Shown piece after piece: positions 1 to 13,100 of a stretch of 64,000 nucleotides of DNA (its first letter is position 1; each line of letters starts with the position of its first letter). Source of the DNA: Ryuthela nishihirai (lineage: Eukaryota; Arthropoda; Arachnida; Araneae; Heptathelidae); NCBI GenBank assembly GCA_038380435.1, contig JAWZYU010000034.1, positions 44,144,901 to 44,208,900 of the forward strand, given 5' to 3'. The notes below the pieces were generated by a model that was given only the letters and a program-made list of their open reading frames with translations, searched no databases and was not told the DNA's origin. The position numbers were made by a program, and so were the translations under genes.

Positions 1-1017
1 CTCAGTGAAGTAAACCATCATAATATTCAATGAAAATTTACTTTACTCTTAACTAGGACATATTTAAATGCAAAACTTTCATTGTCACAGAAAGATTTAA
101 TTTTTATGTTTTATCAACAATGTTCATTAAAATACAAAGGGATATTTTAATAGGTTATTAAAAATATTATAATTCTCATAAAATATGCAACTTTAACTTT
201 CCTACTTTGGAGGTGCAAAATTTAAACATCAACATAATTTTGACACAAATCATAAATGTTCAGATTTGAAGGCGCAGTAAATAAAACAACTCTTTACTGG
301 TGCTATAAAATAAACATTACCAAAAACTCATACATACTGTCATTGTGAATATCCAAAATAGTTGAACTTTCAAAAATATTTTTTGGAAACTATCTAATTC
401 TAATTTTTTTATGCTAAAAGATATTACTGCAATGTTATTTCAAGTACATAAAATGTGGAACTTGTGATTAACAGTTGTGCGAATTTTGATTCCCTCCTTG
501 GTATATTGTAGATAAATAGAAATAGATCTCAATCAGTTGTCTGTTGTCAACACATTAGATAATAAACATTTATAATTAATTTTGGATCAAACAAATACCA
601 CAATATGTTATACTATTATGTAAATATTTGTCTTTTCCAGGACAAAAAGTTATTCCACTGCTGATTGTTCTTATTTAAAGATGGCAGGTAACTGAATTAT
701 TAGGTTGAATATTGTTTATATCAAGTTCAGTGAATGTTAAAATTCTTCTTGGCTTGACAACAGATGTTTTTCAGGTATCTGTTTTTGCATGTCACATCCT
801 AAAATCATCAGTTTCAAATGACAGTAAGCCATAACTGCCATATCTTCCTATGTTTTATCCCAAAGAATCCAATGTAAATGGCACTTGCCTCTGCACCAGA
901 AACAGAGGTAGAAGGCTAGGTTAAGTTGTTGGTAGGCAACAACTGCCATTCCCCTTTTCATCATCCTGTAACAGTTGAAGTATGCCACAAAAAGTTCAAT
1001 ACATTTTTCCCCAAAAC
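1..1017 (-). other. 3' flank / probable SMG6 3' UTR
   Basis: AT-rich sequence downstream of the SMG6 stop. I see no other coding potential. No minus-strand AATAAA was found here. Minus-strand ATTAAA hexamers lie at 96-101 and 146-151 and are candidate poly(A) signals, or the 3' UTR extends beyond the window. Confidence 0.45.
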
Positions 1018-1148
1018 TCATCTGATATTTGCCCAGTGCATGAAAGATAAGAGGTCTCTGACAGGTACATTGTGAGTCAACGACTTCACCCTTAAGTTAC
1101 GATCATCAGTAAGCAGCACAGCCTCTCGAAAAAGTTGCAATGGTTCAT
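1018..1148 (-). CDS. SMG6: SMG6 window exon 18 (last): PIN domain, third catalytic Asp, stop
   Basis: 131 nt from acceptor TTTTTTAG to TGA. It encodes EPLQLFREAVLLTDDRNLRV then SLTHNVPVRDLLSFMHWA and ends NIR. TDDRN carries the third catalytic Asp. The C terminus has the same length as the human one (FLTWAQVG). Confidence 0.97.
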
Positions 1149-4100
1149 CTAAAAAATAAAAAAATAAAACAAAGAATGCTTCATTTTTACAATTTTGCCA
1201 TATAGGAGGAAGCAACATTCAAAGATAAATGATGGAAACTTACTGATTCAAGAATGAATCTAACAGAGGCCATGCCTTCATGACCTATGTTTTACCCATG
1301 ATTATATTTTTGTTTGTGAGAAAAACTACTGTAAGTAATCATAAATATTGGTAACACCTTCCCACCAGCCTCATGTTTTTCCTAAATCCAATTCTATCCT
1401 ACTTCACAGAAATATTATTGTGAATGAAATAAACAACTATATTAAAATAAACAGTTATATCAACTGCAGCTTCAGTGGTGCAGTAGTTATCACATTGGCT
1501 TGTAATGACACTACAACTGCTAGGGTCTGCATTTGAGTACTAGGACACTGGGATGACACAATTGTTTGTGTGCTATTAGTTCTAACTGAGAAGTGACTTT
1601 AGTCTTAGTGGGGATTAGACTTAACTCTTGTATAGGAAGGCCTGTACAAACTGGGACCCTTCTCTGTCCTATATTTTGCAAATCAATCAAAATTATGACA
1701 CAATTTTACTGATCAACTGAAAAATTAACTCTTACACTAATTTACATAGAGTATTTCCTCAATTATCTAGACAGTGGTTCTCAACCTTTTATGCTTCACA
1801 TACCCCCTGGAAATGTGTATGTAACTGGTGTACCCCTTATATAAATAGATAAAACTATAGTTATAGTATAATAATGCCAATTTAGTGACTTTGTTACTAG
1901 ATCTAGCGACTTTTGGGCTCTTATACCCCAAAAATTTTTACCACACACCCCACATTGAGAACCCCTGATCTAGATGAAAATTCAAAACATTACTATACCT
2001 TCAACACTAGTCGACTCTCCACTAGTGTTGCCAACCTTTTCAGGGGAAAAATCAGCAGATTTGATCACAAATTTTCCAATTTTAGCATTTCTTCTTTACT
2101 AGAATCTTAAATACTGTATATAACATGGTAATTTTTCCCCATTCCCTTCCCCCAATCATGCACCTCAATATAACATTTTCATCATGATGTGATATTTTTA
2201 CAGCACAGAATTGCAATTTTGTTAAATGATAATATTTGATTGCATAAAAATGACTATTTTGTTATACTGCTTCCTAGTGATTTCTTAACAGTGATAAGGT
2301 AATGTTAACTCTATTTGACAACTATACATTGAATAATTTTTCTACTTATTTTATTACCAATTCATTTACATAAAAATGAAATCTGCTTTGTTCAATGGCT
2401 GATGTTTTGAATAACTTCAATTGATAACCAAACTAGTAGCAAATCCAAAGAGAAAAACCATTGGATAAATAATATTTTAAGGAAATCATCAAGAATTTAC
2501 ATAACAAAAACATTAATAATTTAAACAAACCCATCACACTTCACTTCTGTGCCAAAAATTGTGGTTATGTATCTGAATCAGATTAAAGCACTGCAAGAAA
2601 TTTGATGTAAAAATATTAACTAGAATGCCTTAATAATTTAATTAATGGGACACTTGTCTCATATTTTTTTGTATTATCATTCTACTTGGCTTCCTAACAA
2701 TGAAACTGCTTTGATTTAATGCCAACAATATTATCTGTGAAATTAACTGCAAGAAATTACAATTCATTATGGAAAGAGAACAATGTTGTGAATTATTGAA
2801 GATTTTGTTCTTTCATTCTATGTGCATATATAAGTTTAATTTCACGATTGCTCTTGTGCATGCACAAATAATCTGTGAACAGCGAGTGAAGTAAATACAA
2901 ACTGAATGGTCATTCTATGGAAATAATCTGAAGTCTCATAATACACTTGACAGGAGAAAGCTAGTGATAAAGATAAAAAACCTCAGTGTTTTCCATTACT
3001 TATCCTCATATATTTATAAATTACCATTTTCCCTAATTATACATAATCCCTAAATCTACTGAGCTCTCCCTAAGCTTGGCAAATACCTCTGTACATGGTG
3101 AATTGTCTGGGAAAATACAAAATTTTTTGTATATTATTATTTTCTTTATATTTGTTTTCTGTGTTTCTTTAACTTAATTCAACACAGATTGTTTATATTT
3201 TATTCATAACATTGTAGACTCAAATTATGAGTGGCACGATTTTTAAACATTACAAATAAGAATGCCTTTGAAATTAATTCATTTTTATGTTGATAAATAA
3301 AAAAAAAGAACATATAATTTAAAAGAAATGTACAACTTGTACAACAAAAGCATGATAACAATGGTACTCAACAACACTGAACTCTGGGCAGGTGTGCCAG
3401 TTGCCCTGCCTCATAAGCAGCCTTTATCCCACAAATAGAGAATACAGATAGGTAAAGCACATAGACCCCATAGTTATAATGAAATGATCCTAACACCTCT
3501 TTCAATCAGGCCATTAAATTCTAAAGATTTCACACAAAAAAATGTGGCCATGGATAGTTTCAAACCAGATACCTCTGTATCAGAGTCAAGAGACAATGCA
3601 CGATGCTAAGGGTTGCTTACAATTTTTTTATGTTAAAGTGCTAATAGTATGTTGCATGAGTGAATGCAATTAATAAAGTAGCTAATTTGGCAGGTTTTCT
3701 ACTGCTATTTCAACACTTCATGGCACTCAATACTGAGTAGCTTTTCAGTCTTTTTCATAGTATATTAAGACTGCGATTCATATATCCATCTGTACAGATT
3801 CATCAATAAATTGAAACTTTTTTTCCCCTTTTCTGTTATTTTACAGCATCGCAACACATAACATTTCTACCCTCTGTTGAAAGCCACCAAATGAGAACAG
3901 ACTAATAGCTGGCTTAATCAGACAAGAGCTGAAAATAAAAAATAGTAATTCAAGCTATTCATTAGGAGGCACTACAATACAATTTGAGTTACCAATCTGT
4001 TTTCTTCCTTTGCCTTTATCTTATCTCATATACTCTATGAAAAATTTGCTACTTATATTACAAAATGAAATCTTATATTAAAATATATATGCAAATGTTT

Positions 4101-7100
4101 TTCACATTAGAAAAACAAAATTGTCTTTTGCTGGGTGGGATACAAATCCATGACCTCTGATAAACCTAAGAGTGAATCTCCCCTTATATATAAAAAAGTA
4201 TTGATATCAATGCATGCATTTTTTCATTACTTACTATAAAAATGGTAGGAAAACATCATGTGTAGAAAACCTAAAGATAGTTTTCTTCCTACCTAAGGAT
4301 CTCCAGTATAATAAACCCTAAGTTCAAAATTAAGTCTGTCGTTGTTTTATGTTTGCCTTTTCAATATATAGCAGAAAGACTCACCTGAATTTTTAGGCAT
4401 ATATAATTCAGCTCGATCTTTGGAATAGTGGAGACAACAGGACAAGATTAAATCATCATTGGTCCCCTGGTAAAACAGAAAAATGGTATGTAGAAAAAGT
4501 ATTATCTGAAGTGACAGTCTACATTACAATAAAAAATACAACTACAGCTAAATATGACTATAATATCTTCCTCTAAAATGTCAACTTTGTTATAATATCA
4601 GAGACCATTTGTTCCTGGCTCTGTAAATAATATGTCATCTCCTCATCATATATACCTATGCCAATTTTCAGACATGTATGTGCATCACTTCTAGGTGGGG
4701 TATTTTTTAATTTCACAGAGCATATAGACTATATACATATTTTATTTGATATAACAAGATATAAACTAAATTTATAAAAGTGTACAGCAACTTTATCATT
4801 TTATTCTTCCAAAGTCTTTTAATTATTACCTTTTTATCGCTGATATCTTCACTTCTAAAGCTGATAGTGTCTAAAATAGAACCTTTAGAAGTAATGGATC
4901 TCAAACGAGGATTCCTGAGTGCAAACTGTTGTTCCAGGAATGTGATTGCTTCTCTAGAAAACAATGTTACCTTATTTGCATGCTCTGGAGAAATATGAAG
5001 ATTTTCACGAGATCCTCGAGCTAACCCATCAAGTTCATTAATCACTGGAAAAATAGATAACACAAAAAACACTTTAGTGAAAACTTTTATTTATTATACT
5101 TATCTATGCATATGTTTAGAAATATAATACTTATGATGAGTGAAATAAAAAATTAAAGCAAGTTATACCTATTTTAATAGAATAGCTTACTCTGTTCATA
5201 ACGAACCTATTTCTAGCATTATGCTATTCTACAAATATAGGGATGCAAAAATTTACATCAACTTATCACAGATTTCACATTTGTGTCCACCCATATTTTC
5301 AATCAACTGATTGAAAGCAGTCATCCCTGTCTGAAAGTGCTAATATAACAATGATATCAGTGACATGATGAAAAACAACAAGCAAATGTTTTTCTAGTAA
5401 AATTTGATTATTAAAAATACTAATTTCTTTAAACATGCTTATACATTATGTGCAATAAAAATAATATATAACAAAAAAGTTCTTAACGATAGTCACAAAA
5501 AATATTCTTTAAACGTTCTTATAAAAAAATCACCTCAAGCAGATGCGTGCCACAACAGTATGATAGGAGCTGTCAATTTGTATGCCATAATAGAAGGTCT
5601 GTGATGAAGGTGGACTTCAGCAGAAAGATAACACAAACATCATGCCTTACCCAGGACTCAAATCCAGTCCCTTTGGATCAGTAAACAAGTGTGCTAACCA
5701 CTCAGCCACTGGACAGCTCAACATTCTTATACAGAGCATTTATTCAAAACATAATAAGAGGTTTAAACAAATCACCCACAATAAATGGCTTGTCAGTTTA
5801 TTCACCATAGCAGATCTGTGAGGATGTCAGGACCTCAGCAGAAAGATAACACAAACATCTGTACCTTACTCATGGCTCGAATCCAGGTTAATTTGATCAG
5901 TAGCCAAGTGTGCTAACCACTTGGTAATGGGACAGCTCAATATTCTTACGCAGAGCATTTATTCAAAATGCAATAAGTGGTTTCAACAAAATTGGGTGCT
6001 CCAAATGCTGCTCTCAAAAACAAGCAAAATAGTTTGATATCAGAAGTTATATAAAAAAAATGCAAGCAACATAGAGTAGAAGTCTATGCACTACGATCGA
6101 CAGATGAAATCTAAAATTACTATAACTTTTCAGAGGTTTCAATTCAACGTTACTCTTGAATCTCTGTACTGGCTGCATTCAGCTATCTGCACTTGTCACT
6201 ACAAAGCTGCAATTTAAAAAAATAACACACTCAAATTTTAAAGTGGAATCATATGAAATTTAATGCTTCACTATTTCTTTCATATCAATTTAAAAGTCAT
6301 TATGGTAGCTGCTATAGAAGCCATTTCTAGCTAGAATGTGTTCTTTACCTTTTCATAAAGTATTTTTGGCATATACTGTTTATCAAAAGTTAAGCACGGA
6401 CCAACAAAATGTGAATAAAATAATTGCCAGAGATAAATGTAATATTTTTAAGTACCTAGATAATGAAATATGTAGTTTGAAAAAATTAACAAATCCTGTA
6501 TAATGCCATAGAATATGTAAAAAGAGATACCATATAAAATGAGTACTTTCATAGATGTTCAATCATTTTAAATTAAAGTACTACATTGTCAGCCGTCCCA
6601 TGGCTGAGTGGTTAGCGCGCTTGTCTACTGATCTAGGGACCCAGGTTCGAGTCCTGGGTAAGGCATGGATGTTTGTATTGTTTTTCTGCTGAGGTCCTGC
6701 CATCCTCTCAAACCTTCTACTGTGGCATATAAACTGACAGACCTCTGTGGCAAGCAGCTGCTTGAGGGGGTATTTATTATTTTTATTTTACTACATTGTC
6801 AGTCTGGAATAACCAATTGCTTCATGGTCTCAAACTAAACCTTTAGATGATTCAAAATGAGAGAAAGCCACCTGAAAGTTGGATACTGGTCAATCAATCA
6901 GAGAGTTGGCTATTATTCTACTGTATCCTCATTTAGCATGTATGTCTTTGTGTCCACCATCTCAAAGCTATGGCAGCAATTCCATATAACCCAAACAGTT
7001 ATCAGAAGACCCATTCAAGGGATCCTAGGATTACAACCCCTCAAGATGATCACTATATTGGACTACAGTCATCACAGAACAGGAGGTATCTCTCCTCTGA

Positions 7101-10100
7101 CCAAAAGGCTTCACATGGCTGGACTCCATGTCTGTCAACTCATTGTATACATCCCTTTAACCTCTCCATACACAGACAGGCCTCCCTGAAATGATGTCAT
7201 GTCATTTATCCTGGACCTGAGAAAATGGAGTCAATTCTGTTCATAGATGAGTTGAGATTTTCTCTACAATTGGATAGCAAATGTGTAGTGATCTAGAGTT
7301 AAGTGGGAACCTGCAACCAACCCTATACCATCAAGAAAAGTGCATTTGGCAGTGGTCCCACTGTGTGGGCCATACCAACCTCCATATTGTTTCATAGAAG
7401 TTCTGTGAATGTTCCAAGATATCAGGATTTGATCCCAATTCCAAGCCCTATGCTAGTGCAGCAGGTGGCAATTTCCTACTAATGGGCATAATATCATCCA
7501 TATGAAACCTTGAAGAATAAAATATCCAATGAATAGCATGGCCTGCATTCTCTCCAGATCTCAACCTGATAGAACATCTATGAGGTGCTCTGAGGAGACA
7601 TATTATCATATCACCCTTTAACCCCCTTCCCAGAAACTTCAGGACTGTTCTTATTGCTCAATGGACTAATTGCCCTCTGACTCTCTAGTTATTGAGGGAA
7701 TGAATTGGTGTGCCAGGCCTGTATTAATGCTAGATGGCACCACATCCCCTACTAACTATGCATCTTGAATTCTATCCTCACCACCACCACTTTTTTTATG
7801 CACGTTCCCTTTTCTCCATTTTTAAGGGTATGTGTCATTTTGTCCCAAATTTTCATGACTTATCACAACATTATCTTTTTTATCTTCCTATAATATTTGA
7901 TTAAACTTATCCAAACACATTTCAAAATATATGAATTATACTGATCTGTGCTTAATTTTTGATGAAGGATGTGTGTATATATAAATATGGCTGTCACTGA
8001 ATATGAAATTAAAAAAAAACTTCTAAAAATAGACAATTTAAATTGTTCTCTTTGTTTCGTATTTTGAAGTTAACCATCCACATTGTCTATAATTTAAGAA
8101 AATATACTGTTCAAGATACTTCAAAATCTTTCTTACTTTATTCATTCCAAAACTGGACACGCTTTGATACTGATTATAATGGTTGCTTGGCTTTAAGAAT
8201 ACTTATTGTTACACATGTATTAAAAAAAATATTTTAATTTTAACCAAAAGTGATTGGAGCAATGTAAAATAAAAATAAATACCCCCTCAAGCAGCTGCTT
8301 GCCACAGAGGTCTGACAGGAGTCTGTCAGTTTAAATGCCATAGTAGAAGGTCTGAGAGAATGGTAGGATCTCAGCAGAAAAACAATACAAACATCCATGC
8401 CTTACCCAGGGCCCATTAGATCAGTAGCTAAGCATGCTAACCACTCGGCCACAGGATGGCAGAGCAATATATATATAGTACTAATAACTGAAATTGTTAC
8501 TGAGAGTTTTTATTATTTTTTATTTTGCCTTTAAATTAAAAACAAAAAGTATATTTCATGTTTTGATTTCCATTAAATCCAGTCTTGTTATATATATTTA
8601 AAAAAAAATTTATTGCTGTTTAACTCTTTATGTTCCAAAATAATGGTAAAAATGTTTGAATTTTAAGTTATATAAAGAGATACCATATCAAACGAGTACT
8701 TTCATAGATGTTCAATCATTTTAAATTAAAGTACTACATTGTCAGTCTGGAATAAGCAATTGCTTCATGGTCTCAAACTAAACCTTTAGATGATTCAAAA
8801 TGATGGAAAGCCACCTGCAAAAAAAAAGAAACTGAAAAGTTGAACTGAAGAAGAAACTGAAAGTTGGATACTGGTCAATCAATCAGAGAGCAAATATGGC
8901 TGATAACCAAGAAGCTATATCATGCTTATCCTAGTTTCTCATACAAACACTAATACAAGGACATGCCCACTGGTCTTAGTAGTCAGGTACACTAACCACT
9001 AAACCAAGTATAGTTAAATGTATGATAAAAAAAGAGAATGTATTAAAATAAGCAGACTAGCTTTTACACTCATTTAAAAGTACATGAGAAGTACAATTAA
9101 AAATCCAAGAAAAATGCAATGCTGTCAATTATGGAATTTTTAAGACAAAAAGCCCACAGTTTCTTTCTTTAAAAGTCATTTTTAAAAAAGACTAGTATAA
9201 TTGGAAAGTTGCAAAATTAAACCTTCAGGATCAAATTTTTTCCCCTGCCATCCCCTACAAATCCAACTACCGTTAACATTTTGTGGTCCAACACTCAACC
9301 AGAACAAAGAAATAACAAAGTCAGACTGAGTCTGGCACTGGACCCCCAAAGTCTTTTTTTTTAATACAGGAACTTTTTTTAAATAGGAGGAAAAGAAATA
9401 GTTTATTTTATAGTTATGCTTTTTTTTCCCTGAAAAAATATTATTATTCCAATATTTCATTGAACTAATTTTTTAGTCAAGTAGGAGCACAAATTTGGTT
9501 GCAGGCAACAATAGTGATAGCTTGAGGACTGTACTTTGGGAGATCCTGATTGAAAGATTCATTTAAGAAAACTTCAAACAATATTAAAATTCTCATGAAT
9601 GTAAAAATATCAAAAACAGCACAAAATATAACACTCGGAGTGTCTGTCATAGAAAATATGGGAAAACAATGGCAGAAATCTAATAAGCATTAAGAAAGGG
9701 CCCTTTCATATTAACAGTATGTGAAATTAATTCTAGAGATAACACCAACATTGTGAACTGAAAACAGTCATTATTACATGACATTTAATCAGTAACCAAT
9801 AATTAGGAACTTTCTATATCATTCCAGTTAACTATTTCTCAATGCAGATTGAAATAAATTTAAGTAAACTCTTTTTTAATGGTTGTCTAGAGTTTGTTTA
9901 ATACTTTATTTCACTCTCTTTTAAGGAAGAGATAATCATAATAATTTAAATAATGATAAGTATAGACTTTTATTATAAGCAATTTTTAGAACGAAACATA
10001 AAAATTGCCCTTTTCAGTGACTAAGAATTTTTTCCCCCCCTAATATTCATAATGCTTCAAAACAAATTGACTATTTGAAGATCTCCTAATACTTAACTTA

Positions 10101-13100
10101 CCAACCAAGGGAACAACAAGAAAGTATGAAGTTGAATCAAGAAGTTTTTTTAACTGCTGCAAATGGTCAATAAAACAATTTGTATCAGGAATAAGATATC
10201 TTGGCTGTATCTGTAGTACAGTTGGCCGCTGGTGCTGATATTTCTGCAAGACAGCCTATAGGGAAAAGTATAGAATACAGAATATATTTTAAAGAACATT
10301 AGTAATAAATATAAAGAAACACTATTGATTCTTACCTATTAATTCACATTTAATTTTTTAAACACTATTAATTCTTACTTACTTTATTTAATTTATCTAA
10401 TTAATTAAATAAATAAATAAATACCCCCTCCAGCAGCTGCTTCAGAAACACTATTAATTCTTACTTACTTTATTTATTTATTTAATTAAACACTATTAAT
10501 TCTTACCTGATAACCACACAGACCCCAACCAAATTTTTGAATTGAAATTGGCAATTTTTCTGTCAATATACATCTTACAGTATGCTTCTTAGAAGGCTTG
10601 TTTACCATCATCTCCCCAGTGTGATGTAAAAATTCCAGGCACTGTCAAGAAACACTCCTAATAAAGTGGCACTACCCTACTTCCATTCACCCTACTGTGA
10701 ATGTTCCAAGATATCAAAATATTGGACTGAATCCCTGTGTTAAGCCTTATTCTGAAGTAGATGATGATTTCCTCCTAATGAATAACATTCATCCACACAG
10801 AGTAAGACTGCTAACCAGCATCTAGAGGAAGAAGGTATCCAAAGAACTTAGTGGTTGGAATTCTCTCTGGATCTCAATCAGATAGAACATTTGCGAGATG
10901 TCCTATGAAAATGTATTGCTACCCTTCCCAAACCTTCTGGAATCTCAGGAATCCTCTTACTGCTCAGTGGACTTAATTTAAAGAATGAGAGAGTAGTTAT
11001 CTTACTTAGGGTATAATCATTGTTGCAAGACCTGCATTAATGCTGGAGTGGGCCAAAGTCCCTATTAACTATACAATTATGTATTCAAATCCATCCCCTC
11101 CTTTTTATGCATTTACCTTTAATAATTTTTTTAAGGTATATGTAAATAATTTTAGCCCACATTTTCATGACTTACCAACATTACCTTTGTATTTCCTATG
11201 AAGGTTGATTAAATATGTCCAACTATATTTCAAGACATGCACATTTTATTGATCTGTGCTTAACTTTTTATGAGCAGTATAACTGTTCAATTTTTCTTAA
11301 GGTGGTGTAATATCATTTGATCAGCAATATAAATATGTTTAAGAAGGAAATTATAATTCTAGTATTTACACCCCACTACCTATGAATGCATTTTTAATCA
11401 CAATTACAGATGAAGAGCATTGCACCTTTTCTTCTGTCTGCCTCCCTATCCACATACATACATGTTGAAATGAGAAGCGATATAAATCATATCTAGTTTG
11501 AAATTTTAAAACAGGTCTGGCACACTATTATCTCTGAGAAAAAAAGTCACAGATGAAAAATTACACCCCTAAATTACACCTTCAAAGATCAGCTGCTTTT
11601 TAACTCTCCCAGGTGTGATGCCCACTCATTCACTTTTACTTTACTTAACCAGTTTTGCTTAATTTACGTTATATTTATCATTTTGGGGATTTTTTATTTC
11701 CTTTTTGGCATCACAGCGCTTGTTTCCAAGAGTTAGGAGTTGCGCAGGCACAACTCCGAGCTTTCGATTGTCACCCACTTAAGTGCGTGCACAAGGACAC
11801 GCCCACTCTTGCGTCATAGCTTGCACCGCTCGTCAATTTATGCAAATGTCTTTCCCGGCGTGCAACATGACACATGCGGGCTTTGTACCTCTTGTTATAA
11901 CCTGGTGACATGTTGTCACAGTAGCACAGAAGATAGTAGAGTAGAGAGAGTAGTAGAGCACAGCACAGTTTAGAGATCAGTTTTAGTTTGGAGTTTGTTG
12001 AAGATGCTTGTAGTAAGAAATGATGTAGTAGCTTCTTTATTGAAGTCTTGGTGAGTGCTTTTTGGAAATAAATTATTTGTTATTTAAACCCTTTGAATCT
12101 TTACTAATTTTTTTTCTATTGAGCAACGTTAGTTTGTTTTGATTAGCATTAATATAAAATTTTGACAACCATTTAATATTTTTGAATTCTTACTCATTAA
12201 TGCTCGCTGGTATTTCAAACCCTAATTAAACTTTATTTTTGGCAATTTGTCAATTATTGCCTGGTGCCCAACTCAGCTATCTGGAGCATAAAAATAATTG
12301 GATCAGACAAAGGGTCGAAACTTTAAAAGTATTTCATTTCTTTAGAGCGTTACACAAGGTCCCACCTGAAAAACTGATTTATATCCAAAGATCCAGCTAT
12401 TTCTTCACTATGCTCGGCCAAAAAAAATTTAACTTTAGAACTTTTTTGCCAAATAACTAATCATTGGATTGCTCACAAATTAATGACATTTTCTATCATG
12501 TTTATGAAATGGAGGAACACTTCTCAGCTGCTTTTTTTTTTTACTAAACATTATAATTTTTTTCCCTCAGGTGTTGACTGGGGATTCAGCTTTGGGAAAG
12601 CCTTCAAATTCATCAAAGTCCGATTACCCAAAATATTGCAAAAAAAAAAATATTGCTATTTATCAGGATGTATTTTTCTCAGTTCTTCATTGATGATTTT
12701 CAATGATAATGCAGGCATTTGCATTTTTAAAAATATATATAATAGATATAAAATTTAACAATTAATATTTACATACCACATATAAAAATATCAAAGATAA
12801 ACTTTCAAAATATAAAAATATCCTATGCGTAGCTAGCAAGAATGATTCTGTAGCTAACTACACAACTGCCTGCCATGGAAACTTTGACAGTTACAATTAT
12901 ACAAAAAAATACTGATTTTTCACATATATATTTAGTGATAAAGTACAGGAATATTAAAATAAATTTAAAGTAGGAAAAGAGAGTAAAATTAAAACCAAGA
13001 ATAAAAGTACATGATTGGTAAACACTTCCAAATTGCTCTGCAGAAAAAAAATTATGGTTTATTTTTGGAAGTTTCTTAAACTTTTAAGGAAAATGTGATC

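Larger units (their letters stand above)
1149..4384. other. SMG6 intron with a MITE and a possible SINE
   Basis: A 3.2-kb intron. Besides the hAT-like MITE and the SINE-C candidate listed separately, 2000-4100 is AT-rich with no coding signal. The patch at 4125-4180 (GTGGGATACAAATCCATGAC) resembles the inverted tRNA-like head seen in the SINE-D copies near 46.8 kb and may be a relic. Confidence 0.5.
6383..7965 (+). mobile_element. Tc1-like transposon, family Tc1-A copy 1, with SINE insertion
   Basis: Ends are inverted: TCAAAAGTTAAGCACGG on the left and CTGTGCTTAATTTTTGA on the right. The interior, in several frames, shows eroded Tc1 transposase: an N-terminal helix-turn-helix region (STISKLWQQF, IRRPIQG), then FIDELRFSLQ and a segment like SPDLNLIEHLWGAL near 7550. 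A 197-bp SINE-A sits at 6593-6789. TA precedes the left end. Confidence 0.82.
5045..10101. other. SMG6 intron rich in SINE-A and Tc1 copies
   Basis: A 5.1-kb intron. 5045-5520, 6000-6380, 7970-8270 and 8900-10100 hold AT-rich sequence with no gene; the rest is the repeats listed separately. Confidence 0.6.

Noticed and set aside
4780..4998. Plus-strand ORF of 72 codons
   Set aside because: It is the antisense shadow of SMG6 PIN exon 4830-5044.
6593..6665. Possible genuine tRNA gene
   Set aside because: A and B boxes are good, but the acceptor ends do not pair and it continues into the SINE-A body with a target duplication.
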